A DNA stretch of 64,000 nt. It comes from Streptomyces sp. PCS3-D2. GTDB taxonomy: Bacteria > Actinomycetota > Actinomycetes > Streptomycetales > Streptomycetaceae. Where the stretch lies: NCBI RefSeq assembly GCF_000612545.2, contig NZ_CP097800.1, forward strand, positions 1,860,001 to 1,924,000. The letters run 5' to 3'. Below, piece by piece: positions 1-12,000 of this stretch (position 1 is its first letter; each line of letters starts with the position of its first letter). Made by a program: the position numbers and the translations under genes. A model generated the notes under the pieces. That model was given only the letters and a program-made list of their open reading frames with translations, made no database searches and was not told the DNA's origin.

Positions 1-3000
1 ACGGTCTCCGGGCCGACGCCGAGGCCGGTCAGGTATCGCGCCAGGCGGTTGGCCCGGGCGTCCAGCTCGGCGTACGTCAGCTCCTCGCCGCCGGCGACGA
101 CGGCTACCGCGTCGGGCGTACGGGAGACGTGCGCCGCGAACAGCTCGGGCACGGTGCCGAACGGAACCTCGGCCGCCGTGTCGTTCCAGGCCTCCAGCAC
201 CTGGTGGCGTTCGCCCTCGTCGAGCACGTCCAGCCCGCCGATCCGGGTCTGCGGGTCGACGACCAACTGACCCACCACCCGGGCCAGGCGTGCGGCCAGC
301 CGGGCCGCGGTACCCGCGTCAAACAGGTCCGCCGCCGCGGTCACCGTGCCGCGCACACCGGCCGGGGCGCCGTCGGCCTCGAACACCTCGCCCACTATCA
401 CGTCGAGGTCGAACTTCGCCACCGACGTACCCGCCGGAAGCATCTCGACATCGAGTCCGGGCAGGTCGAGGACGGCTCCGGCCGCGTTCTGGAGGGTGAG
501 CATCACCTGGAAGAGCGCGTGGCGCGCCATGGAACGGCTCGGCGACAGTTCCTCGACGAGCCGCTCGAACGGCACGTCCTGGTGCGCGAACGCCGACAGG
601 CTGGTCTCCCGCACCCGGGACAGTACCTCGCGGAACGTCGGGTCGCCCGACAGGTCCGTCCGGATCACCAGGGTGTTGATGAAGAAACCGACCAGGTCGT
701 CGAGCGCCTCGTCCGTACGCCCGGCGATCGGCGATCCGATGGGTACGTCGGCGCCGGCGCCCATCCGGGACAGCAGCGCCGCCAGCGCGGCCTGCAGCAC
801 CATGAACACCGTCACGCCCTCGGCCCGGGCCACCTCCACGAGGCGCGCGTGCACCTCGGCCGGGATCTCCACGGGGACGCGGTGACCGCGGTGGCTCGCC
901 ACCGCGGGCCGCGCGTGGTCGGCGGGCAGGTCCAGCTCCTCGGGCGCGCCCTCCAGGGCTTCGCGCCAGTAGGCCACCTGCCGGGCGATCACGCTGTCCG
1001 GGTCCTGCTCGTTGCCGACCAGCTCGCGCTGCCACAGCGCGTAGTCCGCGTACTGCACCGGCAGCGGCTCCCACGTGGGGGCCAGGCCCTCGCAGCGGGC
1101 GGCGAACGCAGTGGAGATGTCGCGGGCCAGCGGCGCCATCGACCAGGCGTCACCGGCGATGTGATGGACCGTCACCATGAGCACGTGCTCGTCGGGGCCG
1201 GTGGCGAACAGCCACGCGCGCACCGGAGCCTCGTGCGAGAGGTCGAATCCGTATCCGGCGGCCTCGGTGATCGCGTCGGTCAGGTCGGCCGGGGCCACCT
1301 CGGTCACCGACAGGTCCCAGCCGAGGTCGTCGAGTTCCGCGACGTGCTGGTACGGCTCGCCGTCGCCGACGGGGAAGACCGTCCGCAGCACCTCGTGGCG
1401 GCCGATGACGTCCCGCAGCGCCGCGTCCAGCGCGGCGACGTCCATCCGGCCCGACAGCCGCAGGGCGACCGGGTCGTTGTAGGTGGAGCTGGGGCCTTCG
1501 AGCTGCCCGATGAACCACAGGCGGCGCTGCGCGAACGACAGAGGCACCCGCTCGGGACGCTCGCCCGCCGTCAGCGCCACCCGCGCCCGGTCGGCGCCGT
1601 CGAGACGCGCCGCCAGCCGCGCCACCGTCGGCGCCTCGAACAGCGCGCGCAGCGGAACCTCGACGCCCAGCACCGCGCGCACCCGGCTGATCAGCCGCGT
1701 CGCCAGCAGCGAGTGACCGCCCAGCGCGAAGAAGTCGTCCTCCACACCGACCCGGTCCACACCGAGCACCTGCGCGAACACCCCGCACAGGATCTCCTCC
1801 TGGAGCGTGGCCGGGCCCCGCCCGGCGCCCGCCACGGCAGTGTAGTCGGGAGCGGGCAGCGCCTTGCGGTCGAGCTTGCCGTTCGGCGTCAGCGGCAGCG
1901 CGTCCAGCACCACCACCGCGGACGGAACCATGTACGCGGGAAGGGACTCGGCCGCGACCTCCCGTACGGCGCCGCCGAGGACAGCCGCGTCGGTGTCCGG
2001 GCCGGCCGGGACGACGTAGGCGACCAGCCGCTTGTCACCCGGGACGTCCTCGCGCACCACGACCGCGACCCGGCCGACCGTGGCGTGCGAGGCGACGACC
2101 GCCTCGATCTCCCCCAGCTCGATGCGGAAGCCGCGCACCTTCACCTGGTCGTCGGCGCGGCCCACGAACTCCAGCGTGCCGTCGACCGACCAGCGCACCG
2201 TGTCTCCGGTGCGGTACATCCGCTCGCCCGGCCCGCCGAACGGGCACGCCACGAAGCGTTCCGCCGACAGCCCCGGACGGCCCAGGTAACCGCGGGCCAG
2301 GCCCGCACCCGCGATGTACAGGTCGCCCGCCACCCCGGCGGGCGCCGGAGCGAGGGTGGTGTCGAGCACGTACACCTGTGTGTTCGCGATCGGGGCACCG
2401 ATCGAGGACACCCCGCCGGAGACCGTCGCCACCTCGGTGGCCGTCGACCAGATGGTCGTTTCGGTCGGGCCGTACAGGTTCGTCACCGATGCCGTCCTGG
2501 CCCGCAGGGTGCGCGCCAGCTCGGCCGGCAGCGCCTCGCCGCCGACCAGGGCGCGGACCCCGGCCAGGACGTCCCCGGCCGCGCGGGTCTCCTCCCCGGT
2601 CTCCTCCGCAGGCTCGGACACCAGGGCGTGCCACAGGCTCGGCGTGGCCTGGAGCGTCGTCGCGCCCGAGGTCCGGATCAGCGCGCGCAGCGCCCGCGGA
2701 TCCCGTACGACGTCCGGGGTGGCCAGTACGACGCGCGCGCCGGCCAGCAGCGGAAGGTAGAGCTCCAGTCCCGCGATGTCGAAGCCGATCGTGGTCACGG
2801 CCAGCAGCCGGTCGTCCGCGTCCAGCGCGAAGCGCTGCTGCATGGAGGCCAGGAAGTTCACCAGCGACCGGTGCTCCACCACCACACCCTTGGGGCGTCC
2901 GGTGGATCCCGAGGTGTAGATCACGTACGCCGGGTTCGCCGGGGCCGGCGAGCCCACGAGCTCGTCCGCCGTCAGCGGCCGGTCGTCCAGGCCCGCCGAC

Positions 3001-6000
3001 TCGGCGATCACCGCGTCGTCGTCCAGGGCGATCGCGGGAACACCCCCGATCCCCTCGAATCCCGCCAGCCGCTCGATCAGATCCGCGCCGGTCAGGACAC
3101 ACCGCACGCCCGCGTCGGCGAGGGTGAAGGCGATGCGCTCGGACGGGTACTCGGGGTCGATCGGCAGGTACGCGGCACCGGACTTCAGCACGCCCAGCAG
3201 CGCCACCACCAGGTCGATGCCGCGTTCCATGCAGACCGCGACCACGGACTCCGCACCGACGCCCCGGCCCGCCAGGAGCCGCGCCAGGCGGTTCGCCCGA
3301 GCGTCCAGCTCCGCGTACGACACCTCGGTGTCCTCGCACACCACGGCGATGGCGTGCGGGGTGCGCGCGGCCTGCGCCGCGAGCAGTTCGGGCAGCGGTG
3401 CCCCCGGCACGTCCAGACCCGTCTCGTTCCAGCGCGTGAGCATCCGCTGCCGGTCGGCCTCGTCGAGGACGCCGACCGTGTTCAGCGCCGGGTCCGCGCC
3501 GCCGTCCAGGACCGCCTCCAGCGCGGCCACCAGGCCGTCGGTGGCGGTACGGACCATCGCCGCGACCGAGGCAGAATTCACCGGCGCCACCGCGTCCACG
3601 ACCAGGGTCAGACCCTCGCCGTCGTCATCGACCGCCACGGCGAGCGGGTAATTGGTGCGCTCGCGGTTGAAGACCAGGCGCGCTCCCCCCACCCCGGAGG
3701 CGGGTCCCTCGTCCCCGTCGCCAGGGTTGTGGCGGTAGTTGAGCATCGAGGCGAAGAGCGGGGTGTCCCCCGACACGCCGCTGACCTGCTGGGCCACCGC
3801 GAGGGGTGCGTGCTCGTGTTCCAGCAGCGCCGCGAGCTGACCACGCATCGCGGTGACCGCCGCCAGCGCGCCCGTCGAGTCGAGCCGGGCCCGTACCGGA
3901 AGCATGTTCATGAACGGGCCGGCCACGCGGTCGGATCCGGCGCCCGCGTTCATGCGTCCGAAGAGGACGGTGCCGAAGACCACGTCGTCACGGCCGCTGA
4001 CCGCGGACAGCACCCGCGCCCACGCCACGTGCATCACCGTCGCCGCACTGACACCCAGGCGACGGACGACCTCGCGGACCCGTCCGGACAGCTCCGCCGG
4101 GAACTCCAGCCGCGCCTCGACGGAGTCCATGCCGTCACCGCGCACGTCCACGAGTCCGAACGGCGCCGTCGGCTCCGTCACGTCGCCCAGCAGCTCCGCG
4201 AAGAACCGCTCGTGCACCCCGCTGTCCAGGCCGGCACGGGCCTGTACGACGAAGTTGCGGAACGGCAGCGGCTCGGGCAGCTCCGCACCCCGGCCGCCCA
4301 GGACCGCCGCGACCTCGCCGAGCATGACCTCCAGCGCGGTGTGGTCCTGCACCATGTGGTGCACGCGCACCAGCAGCAGCCAACGGCCGTCGGCGACCGC
4401 CGCCGCGTGCAGCCCGATCAGGGGTGCCCGGCCGAGGTCCATGGACAGGCCGACACCGGTCAGCAGCTCCTGCACCGGATCCGCGGCCCGCTCGTCCAGC
4501 GCCACCTCCGCCACGGACAGCGTCGCCCGGCGCCACACGACCTGCACGGGCTCGCGCAGCCTTCCCTCCCACACGATGGAGGTACGGAGGATGTCGTGCC
4601 TGTTCACGACCTGCTGCAGCGCGTCGGTGAAGGCGTCCAGGCGGTCGCGGGAGTCGAACTCCATGACCGTCGGGGTGACGTAGGTGTCCTCGCCGCCGTC
4701 GGCGAGGAGGTGGTGGAAGAGCAGACCCTCCTGGAGCGGGGCCAGCGGGTAGACATCCGCCACGTTCGCGGCGCCGCCGTCGACGGTGGCGACGATCCGC
4801 TCCACCTCATCGGCGGTCAGGTCCACCAGCGGCAGCATCTCCGGCGTGATGGTCGTGGTGCCCTCGGGGATCGCGTTCGCCGCGACCACGATGTGGTCCG
4901 CACCCGCTTCCACCGCCAGCCGCGCCACGGTCGGCGTCTGCAACAACGCCCGCACCGAAACCGACACCCCACGACCCCGCAGGATCTCGACCAGGCGGAT
5001 CGCCAGCAGCGAGTGACCGCCGAGTGCGAAGAAATCGTCGTCGACGCCCACGCTCTCCAGGCCCAGGACCTCAGCGAAGGCAGCGCACAGGATCTCCTCA
5101 CGGACCGTGGAGGGGCCACGGCCCGAACCCGTCGAGTACTCGGGAGCCGGCAGCGCCTTGCGGTCCAGCTTGCCGTTCACCGACAACGGCAGCGCTTCCA
5201 GGACCACGATCGCCGACGGAACCATGAACTCCGGCAGATGCTGACCGGCGAACCGGCGCACCCCATCGGCCAGTTCCTCCTCGTCCACCTCGCCTGCGGG
5301 GACGACGTAGGCGACCAGACGCTTGTCACCCGAAACGTCCTCACGCGCCACCACAGCAGCCTGCGCGACCAGCGGATGCCCGACCACAACAGCCTGGACC
5401 TCACCCGGCTCGATCCGGAAACCACGGATCTTCACCTGCTCATCAGCACGACCCAGATACTCAACCCGACCCTGCGCATCCCAACGAGCAAGATCACCCG
5501 TGCGATACAGACGCTCACCCGAACCGAACGGCGACGCAACAAACCGCTCAGCCGTCAGACCAGCACGACCCGCATAACCACGCGCCAGCTGAACACCAGC
5601 GAGATACAGCTCACCACCCACACCCACCGGAACCGGAGAAAGACAACCGTCAAGGACATAAACCCGCGTGTTCGCGATCGGAGCACCGATCGGAACCACC
5701 GCCACGTCCTCACCAGACGGGCACTCCCAGGCCGTGACATCCACAGACGCCTCAGTCGGCCCGTAAAGGTTGTGCAGCTCCACACCCGAACCGAAAACCT
5801 CGAAGAAACGAGCCACCACAACCGGCGAAAGCGCCTCACCCGAGCAGATCACCCGCCGCAGACCCGTGCACCCAGCCGCAGCCGGATCCCGCAGGAACGC
5901 CTCCAGCATCGACGGCACGAAGTGCAACGTCGACACACCCTCCCCACACACCAGCGAAGCCACATACCCCGGATCACGATGACCACCAGGACGCGCCACA

Positions 6001-9000
6001 ACCAACGACGCACCCTCCAGCAACGGCCAGAAGAACTCCCACACCGACACGTCAAACCCGAACGGCGTCTTCTGCAACACCCGCTCACCAGAGACCAGCC
6101 CATACCGGGACTGCATCCACCCCAGCCGGTTCACGATGCCCGCATGGGACACCACAACACCCTTCGGACGCCCCGTCGAACCCGACGTGAACAGCACATA
6201 CGCCGGGTGACCCGGGAGCACCTCATCCCGCTCCGCGTCCGAGAACACACCACCAGAAACACCGGCCAGCTCCGCAACCGTCACCTCGTCATCGAGCACC
6301 ACCACAGCCGTGCCCTCAGGCAGCACGCCCGCCAGCTCGGCCGAGGTCACCACACACGCCGCACCCGAATCCGCCAGCATGAACCCCACACGCTCCGACG
6401 GCAGATCAGGATCGACCGGCACATACGCGCCACCCGCCTTCACCACCGCCAACAGCGAAACCACCAGGTCGACACCGCGCTCGAGGCACACCCCGACCAC
6501 GGACTCCGCACCCACACCACGGCCGATCAGCACCCGAGCCAGACGGTTCGCACGCTCATCCAACTCCGCATACGACACCTCCACACCCTCGAACACCACA
6601 GCAACCGCACCCGGAGACCGCACCACCTGAGCCTCGAACAACCCACCCAGCGTCCCCACCGGCAACTCAACCGCCGTGTCATTCCACCCCGACACCAACT
6701 CATACCGCTCAGCAGCACTGAGCACCCCGACCTCTCTCAACGGCAGGTCAGAGCCACCCTCCAGCGCCCCCTCCAGCAGCGAGACCAGGCTCTCCGCCGC
6801 CGTCACGACCAACGCCGCAACCGCTCGGGGATCAACCGGGGCAACCGCGTCAACGACCAGCCCCAGACGGTCCCCGTCGTCGTCGACGACCACGGCGAGG
6901 GGGTAGTTGGTGCGCTCCCGGAAGAACACCACCTCAATGCCATCGAAGATGGCGGCTACGCCTCGGCTGAAGCCGGTGTTGTGCCGGTAGTTGAACATCG
7001 ACGTGAACAGCGGCGCATCACCTGCCACTCCGCTGGCACTCTGGGCCACGGCCAACGGCGCGTGCTCGTGCTCAAGAAGGGTCGCGAGCTGTCCACGCAT
7101 CGCGTTGACGGCGGCCACCACGGTGATCTCGTCGGTCCGCACCCGGACCGGAAGCATGTTCATGAACGGCCCGGGCACCCGGTCCGCCCCTGATCCGGCG
7201 TTCATCCGGCCGAAGAGGACGGTGCCGAAGACCACGTCGTCACGGCCGCTGACCGCGGACAGCACCCGCGCCCACGCCACGTGCATCACCGTCGCCGGGC
7301 TCGCACCCAACTGCCGTGCGACCGTGCGCAGTCTGGCCTCCACGTCCGACGGAATGTCGAGCCGCGCCTCGGCCGCGTCCATGCCGTCGCCACGCGCGTC
7401 CACGAGCCCGTACGGCGTGGTCGGCTCGTCGACGTCGCCCAGCAGCTCGGCGAAGAACCGCTCGTGCTCCGACCGTTCGACCCCGGCACGTGCCTGAGCC
7501 ACGAAGTTGCGGAACGGCAGCGGCTCGGACAGCTCCGCACCACGCCCGGCGAGGATCGTCTGCACTTCCTGGAGCAGCAGCTCCAGCGTCGTGTGGTCCT
7601 GCACCGTGTGGTGCATGCGCAGCAGAGCCAGCCAACGACCGTCCGCCACCGAAGCCACGTGGAGTCCGAGCAGAGGCGCCCGGCCCAGGTCCATGGACAG
7701 TCCGACCTCAGCGAGCAACTGCCCGATCGGCTCGGTGCTGTTCGGGTCCAGCCGCACTTCCTCGACGGGGAGGGCGGCCTCGCGCCACACCACCTGGACC
7801 GGCTCCCGCAGCCCCTCCCACACGATGGAGGTACGGAAGGTGTCGTGCCTGTTCACGACCTGCTGCAGCGCGTCGGTGAAGGCGTCCAGGCGGTCGCGGG
7901 AGTCGAACTCCATGACCGTCGGGGTGACGTAGGTGTCCTCGCCGCCGTCGGCGAGGAGGTGGTGGAAGAGCAGACCCTCCTGGAGCGGCGTCAACGGGTA
8001 GATGTCCGCGACGTTCGCGGCGCCGCCGTCGACGGTCGCGACGATCCGCTCCACCTCATCAGCGGTCAGGTCCACCAGCGGCAGCATCTCCGGCGTGATG
8101 GTCGTGGTGCCCTCGGGGATCGCGTTCGCCGCGACCACGATGTGGTCCGCACCCGCTTCCACCGCCAGCCGCGCCACGGTCGGCGTCTGCAACAACGCCC
8201 GCACCGAAACCGACACCCCACGACCCCGCAGGATCTCGACCAGGCGGATCGCCAGCAGCGAGTGACCGCCGAGTGCGAAGAAATCGTCGTCGACGCCCAC
8301 GCTCTCCAGGCCCAGGACCTCAGCGAAGGCAGCGCACAGGATCTCCTCACGGACCGTGGAGGGGCCACGGCCCGAACCCGTCGAGTACTCGGGAGCCGGC
8401 AGCGCCTTGCGGTCCAGCTTGCCGTTCACCGACAACGGCAGCGCTTCCAGGACCACGATCGCCGACGGAACCATGAACTCCGGCAGATGCTGACCGGCGA
8501 ACCGGCGCACCCCATCGGCCAGTTCCTCCTCGTCCACCTCGCCTGCGGGGACGACGTAGGCGACCAGACGCTTGTCACCCGAAACGTCCTCACGCGCCAC
8601 CACAGCAGCCTGCGCGACCAGCGGATGCCCGACCACAACAGCCTGGACCTCACCCGGCTCGATCCGGAAACCACGGATCTTCACCTGCTCATCAGCACGA
8701 CCCAGATACTCAACCCGACCCTGCGCATCCCAACGAGCAAGATCACCCGTGCGATACAGACGCTCACCCGAACCGAACGGCGACGCAACAAACCGCTCAG
8801 CCGTCAGACCAGCACGACCCGCATAACCACGCGCCAGCTGAACACCAGCGAGATACAGCTCACCACCCACACCCACCGGAACCGGAGAAAGACAACCGTC
8901 AAGGACATAAACCCGCGTGTTCGCGATCGGAGCACCGATCGGAACCACCGCCACGTCCTCACCAGACGGGCACTCCCAGGCCGTGACATCCACAGACGCC

Positions 9001-12000
9001 TCAGTCGGCCCGTAAAGGTTGTGCAGCTCCACACCCGAACCGAAAACCTCGAAGAAACGAGCCACCACAACCGGCGAAAGCGCCTCACCCGAGCAGATCA
9101 CCCGCCGCAGACCCGTGCACCCAGCCGCAGCCGGATCCCGCAGGAACGCCTCCAGCATCGACGGCACGAAGTGCAACGTCGACACACCCTCCCCACACAC
9201 CAGCGAAGCCACATACCCCGGATCACGATGACCACCAGGACGCGCCACAACCAACGACGCACCCTCCAGCAACGGCCAGAAGAACTCCCACACCGACACG
9301 TCAAACCCGAACGGCGTCTTCTGCAACACCCGCTCACCAGAGACCAGCCCATACCGGGACTGCATCCACCCCAGCCGGTTCACGATGCCCGCATGGGACA
9401 CCACAACACCCTTCGGACGCCCCGTCGAACCCGACGTGAACAGCACATACGCCGGGTGACCCGGGAGCACCTCATCCCGCTCCGCGTCCGAGAACACACC
9501 ACCAGAAACACCGGCCAGCTCCGCAACCGTCACCTCGTCATCGAGCACCACCACAGCCGTGCCCTCAGGCAGCACGCCCGCCAGCTCGGCCGAGGTCACC
9601 ACACACGCCGCACCCGAATCCGCCAGCATGAACCCCACACGCTCCGACGGCAGATCAGGATCGACCGGCACATACGCGCCACCCGCCTTCACCACCGCCA
9701 ACAGCGAAACCACCAGGTCGACACCGCGCTCGAGGCACACCCCGACCACGGACTCCGCACCCACACCACGGCCGATCAGCACCCGAGCCAGACGGTTCGC
9801 ACGCTCATCCAACTCCGCATACGACACCTCCACACCCTCGAACACCACAGCAACCGCACCCGGAGACCGCACCACCTGAGCCTCGAACAACCCACCCAGC
9901 GTCCCCACCGGCAACTCAACCGCCGTGTCATTCCACCCCGACACCAACTCATACCGCTCAGCAGCACTGAGCACCCCGACCTCTCTCAACGGCAGGTCAG
10001 AGCCACCCTCCAGCGCCCCCTCCAGCAGCGAGACCAGGCTCTCCGCCGCCGTCACGACCAACGCCGCAACCGCTCGGGGATCAACCGGGGCAACCGCGTC
10101 AACGACCAGGACGATCCTGGTGCCGTCGTCATCAACGGCGATCGACAGCGGGTAGTTGGTGCGCTCGCGGAAGTACTCCAGCTCGACGCCGTCGAGGATC
10201 GTGGTGGTTTCCCGATTGAGTCCGTTGTTGGGGCGGTAGTTGAGCATCGAGGTGAACAGCGGACTGTCCCCCGACACGCCGCTGACCTGCTGCGCCAGCG
10301 AGAGCGGCGCGTGCTCGTGCTCCAGCAGGGCCGCGAGCTGACCGCGCATCGCGGTCACCGCCTCGACCACACCCAGTTCGTCGACGCGCACCCGGACCGG
10401 AAGCGTGTTGATGAACGGGCCGGGCACCCGGTCCGCCCCGGGGCCGGCGTTCATGCGTCCGAAGAGGACGGTGCCGAAGACGACATCGTCACGGCCGCTG
10501 ACCGCGGACAGCACCCGCGCCCACGCCACGTGGATCACCGTCGCCGCAGTGGCACCCAGGCGACGGGCGACCTCGCGGACTCGTTCGGACAGTTCCGGTG
10601 CGAGACCCATCAGCGCTTCGACGGAGTCCATGCCGTCACCGCGTGCGTCCACGAGGCCGTACGGCGCCGTCGGCTCGTCGACGCCGCCCAGCAGCTCGGC
10701 GAAGAACCGCTCGTGCTTCCCGCTGTCCAAGCCGGCACGGGCCTGTACGACGAAGTTCCGGAACGGCAGCGGCTCGGGCAGCTCCGCACCCCGGCCGACG
10801 AGGATCGACTCCACTTCACCGAGGAGGATCTCCAGCGCGGTGTGGTCCTCAACGATGTGGTGCAGGCGCAGTAGCGCCAGCCAACGGCCACCCTGCGGCG
10901 CCGCCGCAACGTGCAGCCGGGCGAGCGGGGCCTCGCGCAGGTCCATGGACAGTCCGACCTCAGCGAGCAACTGCTGGATCGGCTCGGTGCTGTTCGGGTC
11001 CAGCCGCACTTCCTCGACGGGGAGGGCAGCCTCGCGCCACACCACCTGGACAGGCTCCCGCAGCCCCTCCCACACGATGGCAGTACGGAAGATGTCGTGC
11101 CTGTTCAGCACCTGCTGGAGTGCGTCGATGAACGCGTCCAGCCGGTCCCGTGAATCGAACCCCAGCACGGTGGGCGTCACGTAGGCGTCCTCGCCGCCGT
11201 CGGCGAGGAGGTGGTGGAAGAGCAGACCCTCCTGGAGCGGCGTCAACGGGTAGATGTCCGCGACGTTCGCGGCGCCGCCGTCGACGGTCGCGACGATCCG
11301 CTCCACCTCATCAGCGGTCAGGTCCACCAGCGGCAGCATCTCCGGAGTGATCTCCAGCGCACCCTCGGGGATCGCGTTTTCCGGGACCGGAACCAGCTCC
11401 GCGCCGGTTGCCTCCGCCAGCTCCGCGACCGTAGGCGACTCGAACAGCGTCGGCACCGAGACCGACACGCCGTGGCCGCGCAGGATCTCGACCATCCGGA
11501 CCGCGAGGAGGGAGTGACCGCCGAGTGCGAAGAAGTCGTCGTCGACGCCCACGCTCTCCAGGCCCAGGACCTCAGCGAAGGCAGCGCACAGGATCTCCTC
11601 ACGGACCGTGGAGGGGCCACGGCCCGAACCCGTCGAGTACTCGGGAGCCGGCAGCGCCTTGCGGTCCAGCTTGCCGTTCACCGACAACGGCAGCGCTTCC
11701 AGGACCACGATCGCCGACGGAACCATGAACTCCGGCAGCCGGCCGGACAGGAACACCCGAAGCCCAACGGTCAGTTCATCGGCATCCACGTCGCTTGTGG
11801 GGACGACGTAGGCGACCAGACGCTTGTCACCCGAAACGTCCTCACGCGCCACCACAGCAGCCTGCGCGACCAGCGGATGCCCGACCACAACAGCCTGGAC
11901 CTCACCCGGCTCGATCCGGAAACCACGGATCTTCACCTGCTCATCAGCACGACCCAGATACTCAACCCGACCCTGCGCATCCCAACGAGCAAGATCACCC